Positions 1-5,826 of a stretch of 23,356 bases of DNA are shown in pieces. The notes beneath the pieces are model-generated. The model was not told where the DNA came from, did no database searches, and worked only from the letters and a program-made list of their open reading frames with translations. Numbering within the stretch: position 1 is the first letter of the stretch; every line of letters begins with the position of its first letter. A program made the translations under genes and the position numbers. Origin of the DNA: CAYVAP01 sp964343195 (GTDB lineage Bacteria > Bacteroidota > Bacteroidia > J057); NCBI GenBank assembly GCA_964343195.1, contig CAYFIR010000106.1:1-23356 (forward strand). The letters are read 5' to 3'.

Positions 1-2
1 GG

Positions 3-85
3 CGGCATTTGGTGAACCGGGGCGGCCTGCGGGTAGAATGAAATGCCGAACTTTTTTTGCCTACTTTTTTTGAAAAAAAAGTAGG
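3..85. repeat. Palindromic intergenic repeat with poly-T/poly-A hairpin
   Basis: An 8-bp inverted repeat (CGGCATTT at 3-10, AAATGCCG at 41-48) is followed by a 12-bp hairpin whose arms are C-CTAC-T7 (60-71) and A7-GTAG-G (74-85) around a GA loop. The T-rich and A-rich arms could work as a terminator in either direction. I recall similar hairpins between genes in many Bacteroidota genomes, so a dispersed repeat is likely. The gene to its left is outside the window. Confidence 0.6.
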
Positions 86-290
86 TCCCGCTGAAGGCGG
101 ATTAGCACTTTCAGAGGTAGCATATTAAAGATCAATTTGCGGAGCTAGAAAAAGAAGTAAGTCCCGCTGAAGGCGACATAACACTTGCAGAGGAAGCATA
201 TTAAAAATCCATTTGCGGAGCTAAAAAAGAAGTAAGTCCCGCTGATCCACGATCCCGCGAAGCGGGGAGGCGAAATAGCACTTGTATACA
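81..290. repeat. Three tandem ~76-bp repeats, the third interrupted
   Basis: Copies begin at 81, 157 and 232 with GTARGTCCCGCTGA. Copies 1 and 2 are near identical over their whole length: shared blocks are AGAGGWAGCATATTAAA and ATTTGCGGAGCTA. The third copy carries 22 extra bases (246-267) between CTGA and AGGCGA; these contain a short hairpin (CCCGC 254-258, GCGGG 262-266). After it the repeat resumes (TAGCACTTG) and then fades. No coding potential is convincing here. This stretch, the hairpin at 60-85 and the terminator at 301-336 account for the gene-free first 364 bases. Confidence 0.75.
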
Positions 291-300
291 CCCTGAAAAT

Positions 301-336
301 AAAAAATCCCAAAGCCAGCAGGAAGCTGACTTTGGG
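301..336 (-). terminator. Rho-independent terminator of the E2 gene
   Basis: Read on the minus strand, a 12-bp stem (336-325 with 319-308, one G-U pair) closes a 5-nt loop and is followed by ATTTTTTATTTT. It starts about 30 bases past the pdhC stop codon, where transcription of that gene should end. Confidence 0.85.
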
Positions 337-364
337 CATATGGTTCACTCAGAGAGTGGGTTGA

Positions 365-1651
365 TTAGATCAACATACGAACGGGATCTTCCAGCAGGCC
401 TTTCATGGTCTGGAGGAATTGAGCTCCCATCGCACCGTCCACTACGCGGTGGTCGGCAGACAGGGTAACCTTCATCATCTTGCCGGGTACCACTTCGCCA
501 TTCTCTATGATAGGCTTGTCGATGATGCCTCCGATGGCCAGGATACAGGCATCAGGTGGGTTGATGATGGCGGTGAATTCTTCTACGCCAAACATACCGA
601 GGTTAGATACGGTAAAGGTATTGCCTTCCCAGTCACTGGGCTGCAGCGTGCGTTCGCGGGCCATGCCAGCGAGGCGTTTGCTTTCCTCTGCGATGGTGGA
701 CAGTCCCTTGGTATCCGCGTGGCGGATTACCGGTACCAGCAGACCTTCGTCAACCGCTACTGCCATCCCGATGTGGATGTGGTGGTTCTTGCGGATCTTG
801 TCTCCCAGCCATGCAGAATTCAGGTCTGGATGCTTGCGCAGGGACACAGCCACAGCCTTGATGACCATGTCGTTGAAGGAAATCTTCACTGGAGAGAGCT
901 CGTTCAGCTGCTTGCGTACCTCTACCGCCTTGCCCATGTTGATTTCCATGGTGACGTAGAAGTGAGGAGCAGAGAACTTGGACTCGGCCAGGCGACGGGC
1001 AATGGTCTTGCGCATCTGGCTGACGCGCGTTTCTACGAAGCTTTCCTGTCCGGCAGGGGCAGCAGGAGCCGCAGCTGGGGCGCTCTGAGGCTGAGCCACA
1101 GGAGGCGTATAGTTTTCGATGTCGCGCTTTACGATACGACCATTGTCACCAGATCCCTGAACGTTGCTCAGGTCGATGCCTTGCTCCTTGGCCATGGCTT
1201 TGGCGAGGGGAGAGGCCTTGATGCGGCCTTCGGCAGTAGTCGTAGATGTGGTGGTCGTAGCGGCTGGTGCAGCAGTGGCGGGAGCTTCCTGCTTGACTGG
1301 TGCAGCTTCTTCCTTCTTGGGCTCAGGAGCAGGTTCAGCAGCCTCTTCCTTGGGGGCTGCCGGAGCAGCATCACCACCTTTATGGCTTTCGATCAGGGCA
1401 GAGACATCCTCTCCTTCGTCTCCGATGATGGTAAGTAGCTGACCTACAGGTAGGGCACCTCCCTCTTCAACGCCAATGTAGAGCACGGTTCCGTCAAAGA
1501 AGGACTCAACGTCCATGGTAGCTTTGTCGGTTTCTACTTCAGCCAACAGGTCTCCGTTAGAGACCTTGTCCCCCTTTTTTACATGCCAGGCGGCAATGAC
1601 ACCTTCGGTCATCGTGTCGCTCAAGCGGGGCATTTCAATTACCTCTGCCAT
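365..1651 (-). CDS. pdhC: Pyruvate dehydrogenase E2, dihydrolipoyl acetyltransferase
   Basis: E2 of the cytoplasmic pyruvate dehydrogenase complex passes acetyl groups from E1 to CoA, making acetyl-CoA. The 428-residue protein shows one N-terminal lipoyl domain (about 1-80) with lipoylated Lys43 in ETDKATMD, an Ala/Pro/Glu-rich linker, a peripheral-subunit-binding domain (about 142-181, IKASPLAKAMAKE), a second Ala/Pro linker, and the catalytic domain (about 205-428) with the active-site motif DHRVVDGA (His401, Asp405). The lipoyl motif and the SNLGMFGVEEFTAIINPP stretch fit the pyruvate rather than the 2-oxoglutarate enzyme. The start is well placed, because MAEVIEMPRLSDTM is the usual N-terminus. 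A strong terminator follows. E1 and E3 are not in the window, so the complex is not encoded as one operon here. A branched-chain E2 is the main alternative, less likely. Confidence 0.95.
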   Translation of the reverse strand: MAEVIEMPRLSDTMTEGVIAAWHVKKGDKVSNGDLLAEVETDKATMDVESFFDGTVLYIGVEEGGALPVGQLLTIIGDEGEDVSALIESHKGGDAAPAAPKEEAAEPAPEPKKEEAAPVKQEAPATAAPAATTTTSTTTAEGRIKASPLAKAMAKEQGIDLSNVQGSGDNGRIVKRDIENYTPPVAQPQSAPAAAPAAPAGQESFVETRVSQMRKTIARRLAESKFSAPHFYVTMEINMGKAVEVRKQLNELSPVKISFNDMVIKAVAVSLRKHPDLNSAWLGDKIRKNHHIHIGMAVAVDEGLLVPVIRHADTKGLSTIAEESKRLAGMARERTLQPSDWEGNTFTVSNLGMFGVEEFTAIINPPDACILAIGGIIDKPIIENGEVVPGKMMKVTLSADHRVVDGAMGAQFLQTMKGLLEDPVRMLI

Positions 1652-1762
1652 AGATGCTTTGTTAAAAATCAGTGAGTGGTATTAGGCGAATTGGGTGCTA
1701 AAATTAGTGTTTGTAAAGCAAAACCAAAATGTAGTGCCTACTATATCAAATATTTTAATGAG

Positions 1763-2365
1763 TTACTCTTGAGTTGGTGCCTCCAACTGCTCCACAACGT
1801 GTGGGGGAATAAGGTCAGGAAGCATGATGAGGGTTCCATCGCCAGCTTCGACAAACACCCAGTGATCATAGTCTGGCTTGAGGATGCCGTACATGTCTTT
1901 TTCTATGACCATGGTGATGGTAGCGGTCTTTTCATCCAGGTCCACGTTTTTTTCTCCCATCTGCATTTCAAAGATAGAAAGAGCGGATTTGGCTGTTTCC
2001 AAAGCATCTTTTCCCAAAAAGCGCATGGCTCCTACTGATCGACTGGGAATGAGTGCGTAATGATTTTCTGCATCAGACACCAGCACAATCTCATCTTCGG
2101 CCATGCTACACTCCGAAAAGCTGGTCTCCATGGTCTCATTGATCAGCATTCCCTCCATGGCCTCTATCACCTTGGCTTTGTCACCCCCCATAAACTCCAG
2201 GAGCTCTGGTGGGGTAAATTCTACAATCCCGGCAAAGTCCATGTCCAGGGTGCTCTGTACATAAACCTCCAGGTCCGCATGAAGCTGTTCTTCCTGGGCG
2301 TGGAGGACAGGGAAAAACATTCCGCAACTAAAGAGCAGGAGCAAAATGTAAGAGATTTGTTTCAT
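1763..2365 (-). CDS. Secreted protein of unknown function
   Basis: I do not recognise a family. The 200-residue product has a clear signal peptide (Lys2, a Leu/Ile/Phe core, and a likely signal peptidase I site after VLHA at about 23), so it should be periplasmic or surface located. A lipobox-like LFSC at 11-14 lies inside the hydrophobic core, so lipoprotein processing cannot be excluded, but hydrophobic residues continue after it. The mature part is acidic and alternates helical segments (about 50-75, 120-145) with probable strands (a TATITMVIEKDMYGI stretch near 150-165). It lies about 110 bases upstream of pdhC on the same strand, and there is no functional link I can see. It may be a lineage-specific protein. 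Confidence 0.75.
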   Translation of the reverse strand: MKQISYILLLLFSCGMFFPVLHAQEEQLHADLEVYVQSTLDMDFAGIVEFTPPELLEFMGGDKAKVIEAMEGMLINETMETSFSECSMAEDEIVLVSDAENHYALIPSRSVGAMRFLGKDALETAKSALSIFEMQMGEKNVDLDEKTATITMVIEKDMYGILKPDYDHWVFVEAGDGTLIMLPDLIPPHVVEQLEAPTQE

Positions 2366-2524
2366 GGGTATAAAAGCTGAAAAAGGGACGAATTGTTAGA
2401 AAGAAGCTGATGGATTATCAGGTGCAAACCAATGGGGAATGGCCGCCGTGTTGTCTATTGATCTGGGTAGCTCCCCTGGATGCACCAGCAAAGATCGAAC
2501 CTGCCTTCAGGATCTCCAAAGCTG

Positions 2525-4084
2525 CTAGCCTTCCTGAATAAACTTTAAGTAAAAATGCGCCATGATATAGTTGAGACTCAGGGTCTGCGCCTTTGTGATG
2601 GGCCACCCCATTTCCTCACAAAACAATTCTGCAAGCGGTCTCGCATTGGTGGTGTCCAGCATATCGGGGTCAAAGGTTTTTCCTTTGAACCAGTCGATCC
2701 ATGTCGCGGGCAGCAGTCGCTTAACCTGTTGCTTCCAGCCATCGGGTTTCCAGCTCGGTTGGGAAAAGGCCACCCCCAGCGGTTCGAATAGCTGACGGTT
2801 GGCCATTTCCAGGTAGGCAGCTTTGCCGGGCTTGTGCCGATCGGGTAGGGGAAGCCAGGTGTCAATCCATTCTGAATCAAAAAACGGGAGCCTCCATTCG
2901 TAGCCCCAGTATTCATAAACCCGCACGGAGTTGACCAAAAATTTGGTCATGCGATTGCGCCAGCCCCAGTACTGAATCGCCTGAAAGGCCGAATGCATAT
3001 CGCTGATATCCAGTGGCTCCAGTTCTTTGGCGATTAGCTGTGCTGCATTAGCCCGATCAAAATCTTTCACCCGCTTGCCGGAAAAAAATTTTTCCGCACT
3101 GACCAGGTAGTCCACCACTTCTTCTTTTTGCTGCAAAGGTACCCTGGGGTACCAACTTCCCGCCATCACATCTCCTCCAAACCCCGGCAGGAATACCGAA
3201 TTGGGTGGAATGAGGCCTTTTGTCTTCATCTCCTTTACTGCCATCCAGTCCTGCTCGTGAGCCAGGCAGGTACCTGCTCCGGCAAACTGCTGATATTTCA
3301 GGCCTTCCTCCGAAAGATAGCTGCGCAGGGTTTCGGTGTCATAGGGGATGAAATGCCATGGATACCCCAGGTTCTCAGCAACCTGACGAGAAATTTTAGC
3401 TTCAAACCCCTCTTTTCGGCCATAGGTGTAGCAAAGGACCTTCTCACAATTGAGGTGTTTCAGCATGGAGGCGATAAGCCGGGAGTCGTAGCCCCCACTG
3501 AGCGGAACGACGAAGGTTTGGTCCTGATGAGATTCGACCAAACGCTCAAAAACGGCCAGAGAGGCTGACCAAAGTGAGCTAAGGGGCCTCTCTCTCTCTT
3601 CTGAAACAGGCTGGAAATAGGAAACGCATTGGGGATCGGCATCAGCAGTCCACAAAACCACTTCACCTGCCTGAAGCTGCGACCATTCCTGGAAAAGGGT
3701 ATTGGGACCCAGGGAATGGCCGGTATAGGGAAATAGGTCTACTTGCACCGGGTCCAGGCTCCCACCTGTGATATCCACTGTATCAGAGACCTGGGCCGAG
3801 TTGTAGAACAGTGGAATAGACCGGGCTTTATCTACGGCTGCGAAGCTCCAGGGGCGATTCGCAGGCTGCCAGTAGAAGGCAAAGCAGCCATTCAACCGGG
3901 CTACCTGTTGCGGCAGCGTATGGGGGTCGGGCGACAGTTCCTGTGCCAGATGGGAGGCGAGTTCAGCGCCTGTCTGGAGCTCTCCCGTCCGGGCATAGAT
4001 AAATCCCCGGCAGGCCAGGAGTCCATCACCCTCGACTTGGTGCCAGTGCTGTGGATGGGCCAGTAGGAGTTGGGGCAGCGGCAT
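2525..4084 (-). CDS. Asparagine-synthase-like amidotransferase lacking the glutaminase Cys
   Basis: The protein (519 residues) has the two-domain layout of class B asparagine synthetases. The N-terminal part (about 60-145) keeps Ntn/GATase-II fold signatures (LNGCFAFYW, VDKARSIPLFY, LGPNTLFQ) but begins MPLPQ rather than with Met-Cys, so the nucleophile needed to release ammonia from glutamine is absent. The C-terminal part has the ATP-pyrophosphatase PP-loop SGGYDS (196-201) and a GFGGDVMAG motif matching the synthetase GxGxDE region. Adenylation of a carboxylate followed by attack of ammonia or another amine is therefore likely, with unknown substrate. The family includes asparagine synthetase, beta-lactam synthetase and enzymes decorating polysaccharides or peptides. 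It starts 2 bases after the stop of the 134-residue gene upstream, so the two are very probably co-translated. No sugar or peptide biosynthesis genes are nearby. Confidence 0.85.
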   Translation of the reverse strand: MPLPQLLLAHPQHWHQVEGDGLLACRGFIYARTGELQTGAELASHLAQELSPDPHTLPQQVARLNGCFAFYWQPANRPWSFAAVDKARSIPLFYNSAQVSDTVDITGGSLDPVQVDLFPYTGHSLGPNTLFQEWSQLQAGEVVLWTADADPQCVSYFQPVSEERERPLSSLWSASLAVFERLVESHQDQTFVVPLSGGYDSRLIASMLKHLNCEKVLCYTYGRKEGFEAKISRQVAENLGYPWHFIPYDTETLRSYLSEEGLKYQQFAGAGTCLAHEQDWMAVKEMKTKGLIPPNSVFLPGFGGDVMAGSWYPRVPLQQKEEVVDYLVSAEKFFSGKRVKDFDRANAAQLIAKELEPLDISDMHSAFQAIQYWGWRNRMTKFLVNSVRVYEYWGYEWRLPFFDSEWIDTWLPLPDRHKPGKAAYLEMANRQLFEPLGVAFSQPSWKPDGWKQQVKRLLPATWIDWFKGKTFDPDMLDTTNARPLAELFCEEMGWPITKAQTLSLNYIMAHFYLKFIQEG

Positions 4085-4086
4085 GT

Positions 4087-4491
4087 TTACTGAATCATCA
4101 CCCCCTGACGGTTGAGCAGAGGAACGTCTATGAAATTGTCTTCGTGGATGCTCCCCCCCTCGAAGGTGTATTTTTTATCAAACATATGTCCCTCAAAGGA
4201 GAAGGAGAGCATGAACTCATTGTGCAGAGAAAACACTTTGGTCTGAATGATTTCTACCTTTTGGTAAGAGGTTGCCGCGACTTCCTTGAAGAAGTGTCGC
4301 AGGGTAGAGGTATCGGTTTGGGTGCCTTCCAGTTCTCCATAGCCTTTTGAACTAATGAACACATTGGCGATGGGATCGCTTTTCAGGTTGATGAGGTACA
4401 CCTCCCAGTCTGGCGCTTCAGCGTCAAGGAGTTGGGGTAAGATGGCAATGGCTACATCCTCAACGTCTTTTACTGGTATGTCTTTGATCAT
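4087..4491 (-). CDS. Unknown 134-residue protein, first gene of the operon
   Basis: I do not recognise a family. The product has no signal peptide or membrane segment, so it is probably cytoplasmic. It looks like a compact alpha/beta protein: an N-terminal helix (about 5-24), a strand WEVYLINLK (about 29-37), a helix near 60-72, then several strands ending in the FIDVPLLNRQGVMIQ C-terminus. Its TAA stop is 2 bases from the ATG of the asparagine-synthase-like gene, which suggests coupling and a shared pathway; it could be a subunit, substrate carrier or regulator. A near-perfect -7 box (TATCTTTG) ends five bases before the start codon, predicting a leaderless or nearly leaderless transcript. 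Confidence 0.75.
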   Translation of the reverse strand: MIKDIPVKDVEDVAIAILPQLLDAEAPDWEVYLINLKSDPIANVFISSKGYGELEGTQTDTSTLRHFFKEVAATSYQKVEIIQTKVFSLHNEFMLSFSFEGHMFDKKYTFEGGSIHEDNFIDVPLLNRQGVMIQ

Positions 4492-4495
4492 GGCG

Positions 4496-4503
4496 CAAAG
4501 ATA
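4496..4503 (-). promoter_or_regulatory. Bacteroidota -7 promoter box TATCTTTG
   Basis: The minus strand reads TATCTTTG then CGCC ATG. This fits the TAnnTTTG -7 consensus of Bacteroidota primary sigma factors exactly. With the start site usually a few bases past the box, the transcript should begin at or within a few bases of the A at 4491. No clear TTTG is seen at -33. Confidence 0.6.
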
Positions 4504-4556
4504 ATCTTAAACGGAAATGTATTCCCATTACTGCTATGAGGCTCTTTGGGTTTTCG

Positions 4557-4877
4557 GGTATGCGGAATAGGGAATAAGTAGTTGGTATAGGTATGGAGTG
4601 TATGGGGATATGAAGGCAAATCGCTGCTTATGACCTTCAGACCCTTCGGCTGATACTTCGACTTCGCTCAGCACAAGGCTCAGGGCAGCGCCTGTATTTA
4701 CTACAGACCTCTCATTTGGAGTGTGAATCAAGGGATATGATCATGGTCTTGTAGAGGCGAACCTGCGGGTCGCCTCTACGACGTGCTACAGCCGTGAACC
4801 CTTGATTCGCATTTGTAGTTATTTTTGATCTCCTACTCAGATGTGAGGTGTTGCTATTCAACCTTATTCCGCATACC
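4557..4877. repeat. Nested inverted repeats, possible small palindromic element
   Basis: A perfect 13-bp inverted repeat, GGTATGCGGAATA (4557-4569) and TATTCCGCATACC (4865-4877), bounds 321 bp. Inside lie ACTACA (4700-4705) with TGTAGT (4814-4819), GAATCAAGGG (4725-4734) with CCCTTGATTC (4799-4808), and a strong hairpin GTAGAGGCG (4751-4759) with CGCCTCTAC (4771-4779) around ACC-TGCG-GGT. The inner pairs are roughly concentric near 4760-4766, while the outer pair centres at 4717. No ORF is convincing. A non-autonomous mobile element or a pile-up of several repeat families would both explain this. Confidence 0.5.
4632..4686. repeat. Dispersed CTGAGCGAAGTCGAAG-type repeat
   Basis: On the minus strand the segment reads CCTTGTGCTGAGCGAAGTCG then AAGTATCAGCCGAAGGGTC. 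I recall the core CTGAGCGAAGTCGAAG as a common intergenic repeat in Bacteroidota and other phyla. It sits inside the larger nested palindrome at 4557-4877. Confidence 0.5.
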
Positions 4878-4879
4878 AT

Positions 4880-5042
4880 ATACCGATTTCCTTCTGTCTA
4901 CCTGCTTAAGCACCTGGACAATAGAAATAAGGAAATAAGGTATGAAGGGTATGGGAAAATGAAGGGAAACAGGTCCTACATTCCTTTATACCTCCATTTC
5001 CTTTATACCTTTTACTGGTTTACATCTGTCCACCTGTTTATG
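4880..5042. repeat. Cluster of short degenerate direct and inverted repeats
   Basis: TTCCTTTATACCT occurs at 4981-4993 and 4998-5010 (17-bp period). A 20-bp segment, TCTGTCTACCTGCTTA-like at 4891-4910, recurs as TCTGTCCACCTGTTTA at 5023-5042. ATACC-GA-TTTCCTT (4880-4893) pairs with AAGGAAA-TAA-GGTAT (4929-4943). An open frame of 68 codons crosses the block, but its composition only mirrors the repeats. With the elements at 4557-4877 this accounts for the 650-base gene-free gap. Confidence 0.5.
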
Positions 5043-5120
5043 TATTGCCGATAACTCATACCTGAATCTCAAAAGCCTGAGTTTTTTTAGGAAAACCCTT
5101 CCCCCCTTAAATGAGTTCTG

Positions 5121-5128
5121 TAATTTCG
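5121..5128 (+). promoter_or_regulatory. Probable -7 promoter box TAATTTCG
   Basis: TAATTTCG differs from TAnnTTTG at one base. The start site would fall at about 5133-5135, only five or so bases before the ATG at 5140 but about 60 before the ATG at 5194. This bears on the choice of start for the next gene. Confidence 0.45.
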
Positions 5129-5193
5129 CGCTGCCAGAGATGGTCGACTCGTTACTGCACATTTCTCAGCCTGAAGCATTTAAGACCCTGTTT

Positions 5194-5538
5194 ATGGCAA
5201 TGTCTCCCCGTCTGAAGAAAACGATCGATTATGTGATCATTCTAACTGTGTTTGCAGTTACGGGTAGCACTGCAGCCCTTTTGCCCAGGCATATCATGCC
5301 ATTAACCGGGGTAGAAAGGGGGACATTCTGGTATGTTTTCTGGTACATAGTTCTCATTACCCCTATTTATCAGGTGCTGCTGCTAGGCTATGCTTTTCTC
5401 TTCGGGAAGTTTCGCTATTTCTATGACAAGCAGAAAAAGTTGCTGAAATGGATGGCAAAACCATTTCGTAAAACACCCGGGAATACTGAGAGTCCGGGTA
5501 CATCTCCTACCCATGAAAGGCAGGCTGAAGAGCAGTAG
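5194..5538 (+). CDS. Small two-helix inner-membrane protein (DUF6787-like)
   Basis: The open frame begins at ATG 5140, but I place the start at ATG 5194 (MAMSPRLKK): it leaves a normal leader after the predicted promoter, and the first 18 residues look unlike a membrane-protein N-terminus. The product (114 residues) has two hydrophobic spans, about 13-33 (VIILTVFAVTGSTAALLP) and about 46-68 (YVFWYIVLITPIYQVLLLGY), then the motif FLFGKFRYF and a basic, then acidic and Pro-rich tail. The spacing and the PxYQ...FGxF pattern resemble a small Bacteroidota family that I believe is DUF6787; this is from memory. Function is unknown. Cytoplasmic termini are suggested by the positive residues flanking both spans. 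Confidence 0.7.
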   Translation: MAMSPRLKKTIDYVIILTVFAVTGSTAALLPRHIMPLTGVERGTFWYVFWYIVLITPIYQVLLLGYAFLFGKFRYFYDKQKKLLKWMAKPFRKTPGNTESPGTSPTHERQAEEQ

Positions 5539-5547
5539 TCTGTCCAT

Positions 5548-5611
5548 ACCAGCCACCTTTCCTCTGTATCATCTTCCTGAATATGCAACATTTGGGGGGC
5601 TGGTTTTTCTT
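5548..5611 (+). terminator. Weak terminator candidate
   Basis: ACCAGCC (5548-5554) can pair with GGCTGGT (5598-5604), followed by TTTTCTTT. The 43-base loop makes it a poor intrinsic terminator. I see nothing else clear in 5612-5826 apart from presumed promoter sequence. Confidence 0.3.
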
Positions 5612-5826
5612 TGGTAGCAAGTGATGTGAAATTCGGCTTTTGAATTCGTCTCAACAGAAGTGAATCACCCCAGAAGTAAAAAGAGGCGAGCCATCATTGG
5701 ATCACTTTGTAAATATCCCCTATCTTGTTGGGCCTGAATCCGTAAAGAGAAATACCCTTCAATTTTTGGATCAGGGGAGGATGACATTCCTGTTTCACGC
5801 ATAATCAAGACTGACTTTCTAATTCT

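Noticed and set aside
81..290. CRISPR array
   Set aside because: Units are ~76 bp, similar over their whole length with no unique spacers, and no cas genes are present.
145..348. Minus-strand open frame of 67 codons at the left end
   Set aside because: It runs through the tandem repeats and the pdhC terminator and repeats the same peptide words, so it reflects the repeats rather than a gene.
419..1438. Long plus-strand open frame (339 codons) opposite pdhC
   Set aside because: Fully antisense to a clear E2 gene; its protein is rich in His, Arg and Ser with no domain. High GC at the third codon position of pdhC explains it.
4848..5054. 68-codon plus-strand frame in the repeat island
   Set aside because: Made of the short direct and inverted repeats; Tyr/Leu/Phe-rich peptide with no family or start signal.
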